The notes under the pieces: model-generated
Told to the model about the DNA's origin: nothing
Seen by the model: only the letters and a program-made list of their open reading frames with translations
Database searches by the model: none
Translations under genes and position numbers: made by a program
Assembly: GCF_036711975.1 (NCBI RefSeq)
Contig: NC_091972.1
Coordinates: forward strand, 30,881,001 to 30,945,000
Source of the DNA: Onthophagus taurus
Lineage: Eukaryota; Arthropoda; Insecta; Coleoptera; Scarabaeidae
Length of the DNA stretch: 64,000 nucleotides
Direction of reading: 5' to 3'
Shown here: positions 46,721-56,893 of the stretch, in pieces
How the letters are laid out: each line of letters opens with the position of its first letter
Position numbering within the stretch: the first letter of the stretch is position 1

Positions 46721-47149
46721 AATTCTTCATTCTTCCCTAATAGTACTGTTAAACAACTTTTTATATGTACTCATATACCATTATCAATTAGTTGTTCGTG
46801 TTACAACATGAACTGTGACGAAACACGTAACACATTTAATGTTTTAATAATCTAGTGCGTAACGTGTTATGTATTAAATATTATCTTCCCTCTGAAATAA
46901 TTTGGCGATAAGTTTTATTTTTTATTCTTTGGTTTTTAGTCTATATGTTTGTATTTGTTTAATTCAAATAACAATAAAATAAAAATAACAATAAATACTA
47001 TCATCGTTAAAGTACAACATTTATTTCTCTCCACTTTTATTTAGTCTATATGTTTGATAATTAAATATTTATTTTTATCTAATTTAACTTACTGATGTTT
47101 TACTCATAATCTTATGGTCTCATCTTTTACTTATGGTATAAGTCGGGAA

Positions 47150-48745
47150 ACGAGTGTTACCATTAACAACTGAAAAAAGCACCCAATTCAGCAAATGTTC
47201 ATATTTTCATATTTTTCTTGATATTGATGCATCCAAGAGCAACAGTGGAAGAGAATGATATTGTTAAGAATAAAAGTTGCTATAAGTATTGTTCGAATAG
47301 TTTTTTTGCAATCTGCTCTGTTTCCCGATTGTTACTATTAACAACTTGAAAAAGCAACAAATTAATCCATTTTTCATATTTTTCTTGATATTGACGCATC
47401 TAAGAGCAAAAGTGCAAGAGAGCAATATTGTTATGAATAAAATTTGCTATAACTATTGCTCAAATAGTTTTTTTGTAATATGGTCCGTTTTCCGAGTGTC
47501 GCCATTAACAACTTGAAAAATCAACCAATTCAGCAAATGTTCATATTTTAGTATTTTTCTTGATATTGACACATCTAAGAGCAACAGTGTCAGAGAGCAA
47601 TATTGTCATGAATAAAATTTGCAATAACTATTGTTACAAAAGTTTTTTTGTAATATGCTCCGTTTCCCAAATGTTACCATTAACATCTTGAAAAAGCAAC
47701 CAATTTAGCAAATGTTCATATTTTAGTATTTTTCTTGATATTGATGCATCTAAGAGCAACAGTGGAAGAGAACAATGTTGTTAAGAATAAAATTTGCTAT
47801 AACTATTGTTCCAAAAGTTTTTTTGCAATCTGCCCCGTTTCCCGATTGTTACTATTAACAACTTGAAAAAGCAACAAATTCATCAAATTTTCATATTTTC
47901 GTGTTCTTCTCGATATCTATACATTTGAGAGCAAAAGTGCAAGAGAGCAATATTGTTATGAATAAAATTTGCTATAATTATTGTTCCAACAGTTTTTTTG
48001 TAACTTCCTCCGTTTCCCGAATGATACCATTATCAACTTGAAAAAGCAACCAATTCATCCAATGTTCATATTTTCGTATTTTTCTTGATATTGACGCATC
48101 TAAGAGCAACAGTGCAAGAGAATAATATTGTTAAGAATCAAATTTGCTATAACTATCGTTCCATAAGCTTATGTAATATGCTCCGTTTCCCGATTGTTCC
48201 CATTAACAACTTGAAAAAGCAACAAATTTAGCAAATGTTCATATTTTCATATTTTTCTTGATATTGATGCATCCAAGAGAAACAGTAGAAGAGAACAATA
48301 TTGTTAAGAATAAAATTTGTTATAACTATTGTTCCAAAAGTTTTTTTGTAATCTGCTCCGTTTCCCGATTGTAACCATTAACAACTTGGAAAAGCAACAA
48401 ATGAATCTAATTTTCATATTTTTCTTGATATTGACGCATCTAAGACCAAAAGTGCAACAGAGCAATATTGTTATGAATAAAATTTGCTATAACTATTGTT
48501 CCAATAGTTTTTTTGTAATATGCTCCCTTTCCCGATTGTTACTATTAACAACTTGAGAAAGCAACAAATTCATCCAATTTTCATATTTTCGTGTTTTACT
48601 CGATATCTATACATCAAAAAGCAAAAGTGCAAGAGAGCAATATTGTTAATAGAAACAAAATTTGCAACAACTTTTACTCTGAAAGTTTATTTATATTGTG
48701 CTTTGAATCCCGGGTGTTACCATTAGCATCTTGTAAATAGGGTGT
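47150..48745. repeat. Satellite-like tandem array, ~172-bp unit, 9 copies
   Basis: Each unit starts near a CGTTTCCCGATTGTTACCAT-like block (about 47329, 47490, 47664, 47837, 48013, 48184, 48359, 48529). It continues with AACAACTTGAAAAAGCAAC, TTCATATTTTTCTTGATATT and AATATTGTTA, and ends with a T-rich segment. Units vary in type: the first and seventh, the second and eighth, and the fifth and ninth are most alike, which suggests multi-unit duplication. Short ORFs within it are artefacts. Possible roles (heterochromatin, dispersed satellite) cannot be told from sequence. Confidence 0.85.
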
Positions 48746-49450
48746 TCCATTTAAAAATACAAAGGTGACCAATCTTTCGAAAAACTAAAAGCGATAAACA
48801 ATTTTCTATGCTAAATTATTTGGATTAACAAAAAATAAAAATCGAGGATATATAAATTCATTTGAAAACCTTTGTCAAGCAACAATTTCTGACTTTATAT
48901 TTAAATCTAGATTTATTATACATTTTTTACCATTGATTATACCGACATTTGGTCAGCATGGGTTGGCAACGCTGTTTCTGCCATAACGTCATTATTAATA
49001 CATTACTTTTTTCATCCAATCTTTTGTATGTTTAGAAATGCATATTTTTAAACATATTAACTTTAATTCATATCTCTTAAAGATTGCCTGATTTTAGCAA
49101 CTTTTTTTAAATTTTTTTTCCTTTGAAGAGCATAAATTTATGAATAAAAATCTAATCATCTTTGTAGTATACTTTGAACAGCTGTATAATAACAATCTAT
49201 CTTAAACACTTGCAAGATACATGCATTTATAATCATTTTAATTTATAATGTGACTTTCATAACTACCAATTTAATCAAGAAACTTTAGTTTTCACATTTT
49301 TTTTACTCAAACTTATCAACTAAGTATATAACAAATAGAAACCTTTTCAATTTAATTGCCTTCTAATCATTTTATTAAATATCTTATTCTGTTAATTATA
49401 TAAATAAACTTGGCTAGATAATATCACATAACATAATATAAGTCATTGAA

Positions 49451-49750
49451 TTAAAATGCAAAACACAGCATCATTAAAGCAAATCCAACTCTTTCAAATC
49501 GACTCATAATTAAAGCTGCAAGCCCAAATTTAAGTGCAGCTCTAATAACGTGTGGTCTAGAAAAAATAACGATGAGTTTAAGCCATGTGGGAATGTTTTT
49601 ATGTTCGAGACTTTCGTTGTAATTTTGCTGTTGTTTAGTTCTTCGTTCATTCCTAAAATTTCTTTGGTTGTTGATCTCTGCTAATCTAGCTTGGATACAT
49701 GCATATTTATCTAAATTGAACCAATGGTTCATGTGGGTTAGAACCATCAT
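49451..49750 (-). CDS. Unrecognised small protein ORF, 99 aa, head to head with BRD8
   Basis: Starts MMVLTHMNHWFNLDKYACIQ, then a polar stretch (LAEINNQRNFRNERRTKQQQ), and ends with a hydrophobic segment (about residues 58-99: WLKLIVIFSRP, AALKFGLAALIM, VGFALMMLCFAF) that could be membrane-bound. No family recognised. A splice acceptor-like AG lies just upstream of the ATG, so a 5' exon is possible. A 3' poly(A) signal (TTTATT at 49371-49376, + strand) and a decayed duplicate at 42460-42935 support it as a once-real unit. The roughly 500 bp to the BRD8 start would serve as a shared divergent promoter. Confidence 0.5.
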   Translation of the reverse strand: MMVLTHMNHWFNLDKYACIQARLAEINNQRNFRNERRTKQQQNYNESLEHKNIPTWLKLIVIFSRPHVIRAALKFGLAALIMSRFERVGFALMMLCFAF

Positions 49751-50257
49751 AAAATACCCAACTAGTTTAAAAATAAAAAAGAAAAGTATTATTTATATTA
49801 ATAATCCATTTATAACAAACTTACTTATTCCTAACCTTTGTTTTTAGATTGACCCCTAACGTCAAAAATTTGACAGATTTAAATAATAATGAAGTTAGGT
49901 ACATATTTCTTTCAATCAATAATAAACATGTTTATTAAATTATATTTTATCAAAATATGAGTGAGTTAAAAACAAAACAATCGTAGATTAATCATATTTA
50001 TATTTATATTAAAATTTAAAATAAATTTAATCCTTCATAGTTGAAGTCAGTTGAAGTTGACATTACTAACTTCACGCATATTTAGTCAATTTACTTCTTG
50101 AATTATATCATTTAAAACTAATAATGCGTAAGAACTGAGTAGTAATCACTAAATATATACGGAAAAATAATCAAATAACAACAAATTCCATAAAAATAAG
50201 GTAATTCGTTAATATTACGAGTGTAAGCAATACATAACCTCAACATAACCTACAAAA

Positions 50258-52735
50258 ATGACGTCAATACAAGAGCGGCTCCAAATAAAACGTGAACCGT
50301 TGGATAAATGGTCAATAAGAGAACAATTATGTTTAGCTTCGGCTGTTGCAAGAAGTGGAGATCAAAATTGGATGTCGGTATGCCGTGCGTTAAAACCGTT
50401 TGGAGATGCAAACCGCCCGAATGATTGGTTTCATCAGAAAAACTGTGCTGCTCAGTATTGGGCGTTGTTAGAGAATGTGGAGACCCCAAAACGTAAGAAA
50501 AGACCATCAGGAACTCAGGAAGCGGGTATAGAAACACCAGCAGAAAGTATTTTAAAAAAATTAAAAGGAGAACGATTGGCAGAGTTAAAAAAAGTTCTTG
50601 CAGAGGAAAAGAATGAATACACACAGTTACAAGATGACATGAATTTATTAAACTCAGGTAATGTAAGTGAAGAGCAATTAGATAAATGGTGCAAAGAGAT
50701 TGATGATGAAGAAAAAGAGAAAGATCAAGAAGCAGTGAATCATGCAAAATGGTTAAAAGAGAGGGAAGTGCGTAAACAGGAAATTGAAAGAGCATGGAGG
50801 CCTCTTGTTAAAGTTAATGTCAATGCGGGAAATAAAAGAAAATCTTCTGACAGTGTTGATAATCAAACCGAAGGGGAAACTCCAATGGAAGAAGGTACCC
50901 CTACACAAACCCCTGAAAAATCAGCTCAATCACCATTATTAACAAGCTTATTGAAAACGCCATCTCATGCTCAAACAGTTGCTACTTCTTCTATTTTACA
51001 TACAGCAATGAGTAATCAAAGGCCAACAACGACAAATCCAACAATAGCAAGTTTATTAAATTCATCAACTAATGTAACAGTTTCTCCAAGTCTTCAACAA
51101 TTAGTAAGCACAGCAATTGGTCAAGAACCGCAAACAGCAGTTCAAGTTGTTGAAACAGAAATTGTTACCACGGATAATATTGATGATCCAGATAACATTC
51201 TAACAAATATAAAAGTAGAGGACATTGAAAGTACTATCTTAGCGTCTGGAGATACCCTTCCTGAAATCAAAGATGAAGAAGTCGAAGTAATTATTTCCGA
51301 TTTGATTCAAAATGGTGAAATTGTAGCTGATCCCGAGGAACATCTGCAGTTAGATGGTAACGTTGACCTCATGGAAAACTTAGAAAACGAACTGCAGGAG
51401 CTGGTGAAAGAAGAGGAGAACGCGGCGGCTTTAATCGAAAGCGTTATTCAATCGAAAGATGAGTCATCCGTTGAAGTAGATCCTTTTGAATTTCAAGAAG
51501 AAGAAATTTACGATCAACCCCAACTTAAAGTTACAGCACAACAAGAAAAAGAAATCGAAGTTAAAGAAGAAGTTGAGGTTTTTGAACAACAAAAACCCCA
51601 AATCCAAGAGGCCAAAGAAGTCGTTGAAGAACCAAAGAAAGGTTCAGTAGAAATCGTCGAAGTCGTTGTAATGGAAGATGAGGAAATCGATAAAGAACTT
51701 AACAAATCACAAATTGAAAACATCGTTCATTCGAATCCAAAAATTAAAATCATCGGTAGTGTTGAAGATTTAAAAGAAGAAATTAAAGATGAAGAAGATC
51801 TAAAAGAAGATTCATGTGAAGAATCAACAGCCGAATCGCCCGATACAGAGACAAAATCCGATTTAGACACAATTAAAGACACTCCCAGTACAGAAACGAA
51901 CGAAACTGAAACCACCGAAGACACCCAAACGGCCGACTTAAATGATGACCTCTTCGATATGGAAGTAAAAATTGATAAATCTGGAAAAGCAAAACGCGAT
52001 TATACCCGCACTTCTAAAAAGAAAGAAGAAAAGGATTTAGATCTTCTATTCGTTTTAGATAGAACCACAACAATGGAAGAAGAACAAGAAACGTGTTCGG
52101 AAAAGGAATTTTCCGAGTACGAAAATATTAAAAAAGACGTAAAAAGGATTAAGTTGGATAACGAAAGGTCTAATAGTCCTTGGACGGAAGAGGATGATGT
52201 AATTAGTTTAAAATCGAAACGAAGATATTCTACCACTCCGGTTGATTCAATTCCGAATTCGCCGGGATCTACAACGACGAATGAAGAAGAACGCGAATAT
52301 AAAAATTGGAAAAAATCTGTTTTACTCCTCTACAATCGTTTAGCGACGCACAAGTATTCTTCGTTATTCTTGAAGCCCATTACCGATGAACAAGCACCTG
52401 GATATCATACCACTATTTATCGTCCGATGGATCTTTTAACGATACGTAAAAATATCGAAAACGGATCGATTAGAACGACAGTTGAGCTTCAAAGAGATGT
52501 TTTGTTGATGTATAATAACGCAATAATGTATAATAAAACGAGCGATCATGTTTATAATATGGCCACGGAAGCTCAACAAGAAGGTATACAACAGATCCAG
52601 TTGTTTGTGCAGGCTCAACAAGCAGATGCTCCTGTTAGAAGGGAAACAAGAACTGGGGAAAGAGAACCGACGGGGAAGAGGAAAAGGGGGTCTGAAGAAC
52701 CTACTAGAAGTAGTAAGAAGAGGAAGGATGATTAG
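50258..52735 (+). CDS. BRD8: Bromodomain-containing protein 8 (TIP60/NuA4 complex subunit), 825 aa, intronless
   Basis: An N-terminal SANT/Myb-like module (about residues 15-80: WSIREQLCLASAVARSGDQN, WMSVCRALKPFG, KNCAAQYWALL) is followed by a charged coiled coil (about 95-185: LKKLKGERLAELKKVLAEE, WLKEREVRKQEIERAWRPL). A long acidic, S/T-rich linker comes next. One bromodomain lies at about 680-790 (WKKSVLLLYNRLATHKYSSL, YRPMDLLTIRKNIENG, LLMYNNAIMYNKTSDHVYNM) with acetyl-lysine-binding Asn759. The tail is basic (KRKRGSEEP, SSKKRKDD), likely a nuclear signal. This architecture is that of BRD8, a scaffold/reader subunit of the TIP60 (NuA4) histone acetyltransferase complex. The ATG has a good context (ACAAAATGA). 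A single 2478-bp exon is unusual for BRD8, which has many exons in most animals. The open frame and full domain set speak against a dead retrocopy. Confidence 0.92.
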   Translation: MTSIQERLQIKREPLDKWSIREQLCLASAVARSGDQNWMSVCRALKPFGDANRPNDWFHQKNCAAQYWALLENVETPKRKKRPSGTQEAGIETPAESILKKLKGERLAELKKVLAEEKNEYTQLQDDMNLLNSGNVSEEQLDKWCKEIDDEEKEKDQEAVNHAKWLKEREVRKQEIERAWRPLVKVNVNAGNKRKSSDSVDNQTEGETPMEEGTPTQTPEKSAQSPLLTSLLKTPSHAQTVATSSILHTAMSNQRPTTTNPTIASLLNSSTNVTVSPSLQQLVSTAIGQEPQTAVQVVETEIVTTDNIDDPDNILTNIKVEDIESTILASGDTLPEIKDEEVEVIISDLIQNGEIVADPEEHLQLDGNVDLMENLENELQELVKEEENAAALIESVIQSKDESSVEVDPFEFQEEEIYDQPQLKVTAQQEKEIEVKEEVEVFEQQKPQIQEAKEVVEEPKKGSVEIVEVVVMEDEEIDKELNKSQIENIVHSNPKIKIIGSVEDLKEEIKDEEDLKEDSCEESTAESPDTETKSDLDTIKDTPSTETNETETTEDTQTADLNDDLFDMEVKIDKSGKAKRDYTRTSKKKEEKDLDLLFVLDRTTTMEEEQETCSEKEFSEYENIKKDVKRIKLDNERSNSPWTEEDDVISLKSKRRYSTTPVDSIPNSPGSTTTNEEEREYKNWKKSVLLLYNRLATHKYSSLFLKPITDEQAPGYHTTIYRPMDLLTIRKNIENGSIRTTVELQRDVLLMYNNAIMYNKTSDHVYNMATEAQQEGIQQIQLFVQAQQADAPVRRETRTGEREPTGKRKRGSEEPTRSSKKRKDD

Positions 52736-52865
52736 TTTTATTTCATTAGTTGATTTAAATTTTTGAAAATGTTTACTTAAATTAAGTATATGTAGGATAT
52801 CTAATAATTAGATGAATAGAGATTTTTTATTGTTTAAAGTTGTAAATTTTTGGAATACAATTTGA

Positions 52866-52871
52866 AATAAA
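52866..52871 (+). terminator. Poly(A) signal of BRD8
   Basis: AATAAA 131 bp after the stop codon. Confidence 0.65.
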
Positions 52872-53565
52872 ATTTAATGATAAAAATTAAAATTGGGATT
52901 ACTTTACTTTAATGTTAGTTTTATTTTTATTTCTCAACTTAAATTAAAAACATTTTTATGCAAATTGGTCAGTAGTTCACAAAAGCATAAAATAATTGGA
53001 TAACGAAAATATTTTCTAATACATACAACCCAACAATAACTAGTCGATGTTATTATATACAGGTAAGATAATCACTCTTCAGTCCTCAGATATGTGTTCT
53101 ACAATGGGGCCGTTGCCGTCAATCGAATAAAAAGACCGTCTTTCAAAAAATCGATAAACTATGCAAAAATAGAAGGATTGGTAACATTTTCAGATCCCAA
53201 AATTGTGTAATTTTTGCAATAATATTAAAATTCAAAATCCCCTCTATAAAAGCTTTGGTGACGTTTACAAACGTTCACAAACGTGCATCGTTCGGATCTC
53301 TTCTTCTAGCGCATATGATTCTCGTGGCATCTCACTCATGCATCTTTTATTGATTTTTATTTCAACCAACCGTGTGCGAGACGACATTGACGTGTCCCAA
53401 GTTTTTTCAAATTTTCATTATATTTTTTTTGGAAAAGCTAAGTGAAGTCTTCAATTTTGCTAAACTATCGAATAAGCCGATAAAGAAAATTGTGTAGCGG
53501 CCCCATTAAAGATTATGAGTACTAAAATCCCAAACGCAAAGTCGTTTTCATGTAAAATTGAAATA
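52872..53565. other. Intergenic DNA 3' of BRD8
   Basis: No gene supported. The ORF at 53203-53445 lacks any recognisable domain. Composition is less AT-rich near 53090-53400. Confidence 0.4.
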
Positions 53566-54087
53566 ATTGGGAGCAGGTGCGTAGCTACCGCAGTATCAGC
53601 TGTATCAATGATACAGGGCCCCCGAGGTTGGAGAGCCCTGACCTTCGAGGGCCCCTACATTACAAGTTTCAAAAGGATTTAACAGTTGATTAATATGATC
53701 AGCTAATTACTTTCAAAAGTTGCTTAAAATCTGAAATTCAAAAAATCCACACAGTTAAAGGTCTTGTAGAAATGCTTGTTATAAAATTCAATAGCCTCAC
53801 CTCTACACAGAGAGAAAAACTGTAGATAGATTAACTAAATTCTAGTTAAATTGCCTAGAATTCGTGGTTAAAAGTTAGCTAACTAAATAAAATAGGTGTT
53901 ACAACTAATTGAAATTAGTTGAGTATCAAAGTGGCGAATTTAACTATTTATATTTATTAAGTAGATACTTCAATGTATCTTAGTAGTAATACTTAGGAAA
54001 ATAAATAGACTTTTTAGCTATTGTTTTCAGTTACAGTACCTGAATAAACAGCAGATTTAAAGTATTCGTGTAATGTATTAGCTAACA

Positions 54088-54397
54088 AAATAGTAATTTT
54101 AATGTGTAATAATAAACATTTTATAGAAAATAACTTGTTGTTTTAACGACAAAATGTGGATAATTGATCTAGTTAATATTAGTCAATGTAAAAAATTATT
54201 GTTGGTATTACATCGCCTTTTTTTAGGTCTTATATCTAGTCGAAATAGTAATTTTAATGTGTAATAATAAACATTTTATAGAAAATAACTTGTTGTTTTA
54301 ACGACAAAATGTGGATAATTGATCTAGTTTATATTAGTCAATGTAAAAAATTATTGTTGGTATTACAACTCCTTTTTTTAGGTCTTATAGCTACACC
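54088..54397. repeat. Tandem duplication, 155-bp unit x2
   Basis: 54088-54242 and 54243-54397 are nearly identical (for example AGTAATTTTAATGTGTAATA and GTGGATAATTGATCTAGTT in both). They lie inside the left part of the hAT element. The few differences point to a recent event. Confidence 0.85.
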
Positions 54398-54505
54398 TTT
54401 CTAGATATTTTGACTATATATGAAGTAGTTAATCGGACTAAATAGGATAGGTATCAATACAGGTAAATAAATACACATTTATTTCGTATAAATAATAATT
54501 GTTTA

Positions 54506-54715
54506 TTACATAAGAAATGTTACAAAAATGTATACAAAATTTTGTTGAAAATGCTTTATTATGTGGCGTTTAAAAGAATACATAGATTGGAACATTTGTG
54601 GACAAGCAGTGCACGAAAAATTGCACAATGTGTTTTTACACTTGTGGACATATTGCAAATGTTTGAGATAAAGTTTAACGTTTTCAAAAGATTTTGTGCA
54701 TAAAAAACAATTCAT
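54506..54715 (-). CDS. Two-finger C2H2 zinc-finger ORF, 69 aa
   Basis: CFLCTKSFENVKLYLKHLQY followed by VH, and SCTACPQMFQSMYSFKRHII followed by KH, give two C2H2 fingers joined by a short linker. It begins about 40 bases after the stop of the SAMD3-like gene on the same strand. In invertebrate proteins that combine C2H2 fingers with a SAMD3-like body, the fingers are usually N-terminal. Here they lie downstream, so this may be the first exon of a second, truncated copy. No downstream exon was identified. Confidence 0.5.
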   Translation of the reverse strand: MNCFLCTKSFENVKLYLKHLQYVHKCKNTLCNFSCTACPQMFQSMYSFKRHIIKHFQQNFVYIFVTFLM

Positions 54716-54752
54716 ATTAACAAAATTAAATAAAATTTTACAAGATGGTCAG

Positions 54753-56094
54753 TTAACAACTAATCGTTAATTCAGAAATAAGTGTAGTTACCGCAGTGTT
54801 CGAAATATTATTATCCTGTATTTCGTAAAAAAACTTTTCGATGAATTGCCAAGGCTGCAAACACTGACGTTGGTATTGCAAATTGAGAACGTAGTAAATT
54901 TGAAAAGTCACTGAAACCGCCTTTAGGTAGGATTCAACTTTGTATAAAACGTCATTCACATATATGTAAAATTCGTTTAAATTTTCAATATTTGGCCCTA
55001 TAACTAAAATAGTTGGTTGGAGCCTCCATTGCTGCACCTCAAATTCCTTCTTTCTCTTTTCTAAAAATGTTTGAATGTAACTTTTATCCTAAAACACATC
55101 ACATGTTATACAACTTCCTATAATGAAATGTAATAATAATTTAGTCTTACGGTTAAATAGTATGTAAAACAATTTTGCGCATCCAATATGGATGGTCCAA
55201 TTAAAATCCAATTCAAACTGAGAATAAAATCGATTAAGGATAATTATAAATTTAGTTAAAAGTGTTATTACAACAAATTCTTACCAATGTTACCGCAATA
55301 TTTTGATTAAGGATCGGCCAGTTTACGTACACATCCACATTTCCATTTAAAATGTCTTTTCTTCTAATGCCAAAAGTATTTTTCCACTTTTTCTCAACAA
55401 TTTCTATAGGAGACTGATTATATCGTAACCATTCCTTATCACCGCTTACTTTTTCTAAAATGTCTTCACTTTCTTCATTAATTGAATTACTTGTTGACTC
55501 ACTGTCCGTAGAACGTTTTCGTTTGTATTTACTATTAATGATACCAACGTTTCGATATTTTTTTGACAAATTATAATACTTTTCTACTAGTTTTCCTCTT
55601 TTGAAATTTTCACCAATATATGTTACCTGTGAACAGCAATTATATAGCGTCTATTACTTTAATTGTATTATATAACAAACCTCATCCTCTCTAGGAAACA
55701 TTTTTTTAATTTTTTTGAATATATCCTGGTAGACGGCTTTTCCCACTGTTACGTCATGGTCTAGTAAGTACTGGGCTATGATTGTAGTGAGTGCATGTCT
55801 ATTCTTTACACTTAAAAACTTTTGGGCACCACTATCTTGAAGTATTATTTTTCCAGTTATTGTCGACTGCAGTAATTTTTCTAAATCCTTAATACAAATG
55901 ATTTATATTTAAAAGTCATAATAAAAAAAAGTAATGGAAATAATAATTACCAGTGAGAATATGTTGTGTTCATTTTCCTTATTTTCCTCACCTTCTTTAT
56001 CAACCTCAATAGTACTGTTTTCATATAACCAACTGCTTAAGCTAGAGGGTGTTGTACATGCACTTTCGGTGGATGGTAGTGGTGTCAGATATCC
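54753..56094 (-). CDS. SAMD3-like gene body inside the hAT element, 5' end missing
   Basis: Probable exons (reverse strand): 56094-55951, 55887-55681, 55626-55285, 55217-55151 and about 55089-54753, with GT-AG junctions at each intron. Translation gives LEKLLQSTITGKIILQDSG, HALTTIIAQYLLDHDVTVGK, KKMFPREDE joined to VTYIGENFKRGKLVEKYYNL, KEWLRYNQSPIEIVEKKWKN, TFGIRRKDI. The last exon has LQPTILVIGPNIENLNEFYI and VESYLKAVSVTFQIYYVLNL, then a stop. This block order is that of the SAMD3-like family, multicopy in many invertebrates and of unknown function. The phase across the 55217-55151 exon is uncertain. No start codon or upstream exon was found before the hAT 3' part, so it is a captured or truncated gene. 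Confidence 0.6.
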
Positions 56095-56215
56095 CTAAAA
56101 TATTTCCAATGTAATATAAATACATACAGGTGTCCAACGGAAGTGAAACGTAGCATATTATAGGGACACATCGATACAGAGCAAGGATGTCTTTTTGAAG
56201 GTAGTGTTGTTTGCA

Positions 56216-56373
56216 TCACTTCCGGCTATACCGGAAATTTTTTTTTAACGATACAAAAAATTTCTTCGAGTATAAGTATTTCAGAATTAAGTAATGTAAC
56301 TGCTAAAAGAAAAGTTTAAAATTTTTTAAAAAATAATGAAGGTTGTAGCCATTTCCGGTATAACCGAAAGTGA
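56216..56373. repeat. Small inverted-repeat insertion (MITE-like)
   Basis: Arms of 23 bp (56216-56238 and 56351-56373) are inverted with about three mismatches, each with a near-palindromic core (TTCCGGCTATACCGGAA on the left). The ~110-bp AT-rich spacer has no coding sequence. It lies between the SAMD3-like exons and the hAT transposase tail. Confidence 0.6.
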
Positions 56374-56402
56374 TTGAGACATGGCACTATAGCTTCCTAG
56401 AG

Positions 56403-56645
56403 GTTATAACAGCATGTTTTATATTTTTGACGCTTCCGGTTACAACCGCAACTGCTGAAAGAAGCTTTTCTAAATTGAAGCTCATTAAAACATACCTAAG
56501 GACATCTATGGAACAAAATCGACTATCGGATTTATCGATACTGTCCATAGAAAAAGAGGAACTTGAAAAATTGAAATCGTCATCAGCAATGGATGATATC
56601 ATAAATGCTTTTGCCGGAATGAAGTCCAGAAAAGTACTTATTTAA
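56403..56645 (+). pseudogene. hAT transposase C-terminal dimerisation region
   Basis: Reads VITACFIFLTLPVTTATAER, SFSKLKLIKTYLRTSMEQNR, LSDLSILSIE, and a normal stop. This is the hAT C-terminal signature (...lPvTtAtaERSFSkLkliKtyLRs.m...RL..LailSie). The catalytic N-terminal and central parts are absent from the element. Confidence 0.8.
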
Positions 56646-56893
56646 AAACGTAGCATTTTTAGTTATTTGCACATATAGTTTATATCATACACATAAGTTT
56701 AGTTTATAAGTATTGTTGTTTTTGTTTAAAAATAAATTTTTGTTTTTGCGACTGTATATGTATTCTTTATTACCTCAAAAAGGGCCCCCGATATTTTATT
56801 GATACTTCATGGCTAGCTATGCCACTGGTTGGGAGAAATAATATATAAAGATTTTTTGTACTTTTAACTGGTCTTTAAATAAATATAAATATG

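Larger units (their letters stand above)
53574..56827 (+). mobile_element. hAT transposon (ZMYM1-like group) carrying opposite-strand cargo
   Basis: Termini CAGGTGCGTAGCTACC (left) and CAGTGGCATAGCTAGCC (read inward from the right), both followed within ~45 bp by a GTATCA block and a GGGCCC-rich block. 8-bp duplication: ATTGGGAG (53566-53573) and GTTGGGAG (56828-56835), one mismatch. The only transposase part left is the C-terminal dimerisation region (56403-56645). The middle holds reverse-strand exons of a SAMD3-like gene (54753-56094) and a C2H2 ORF (54506-54715), a 155-bp tandem duplication, and a small inverted-repeat insertion. It could move only with transposase supplied in trans. Confidence 0.8.

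Noticed and set aside
48329-48726. Two + strand ORFs of 68-75 codons
   Set aside because: They lie entirely inside the 172-bp satellite array and translate its units.
50250-52621. Several reverse-strand ORFs opposite BRD8, one of 181 codons
   Set aside because: Shadows of the BRD8 coding strand; S/T/F/L-rich translations without motifs.
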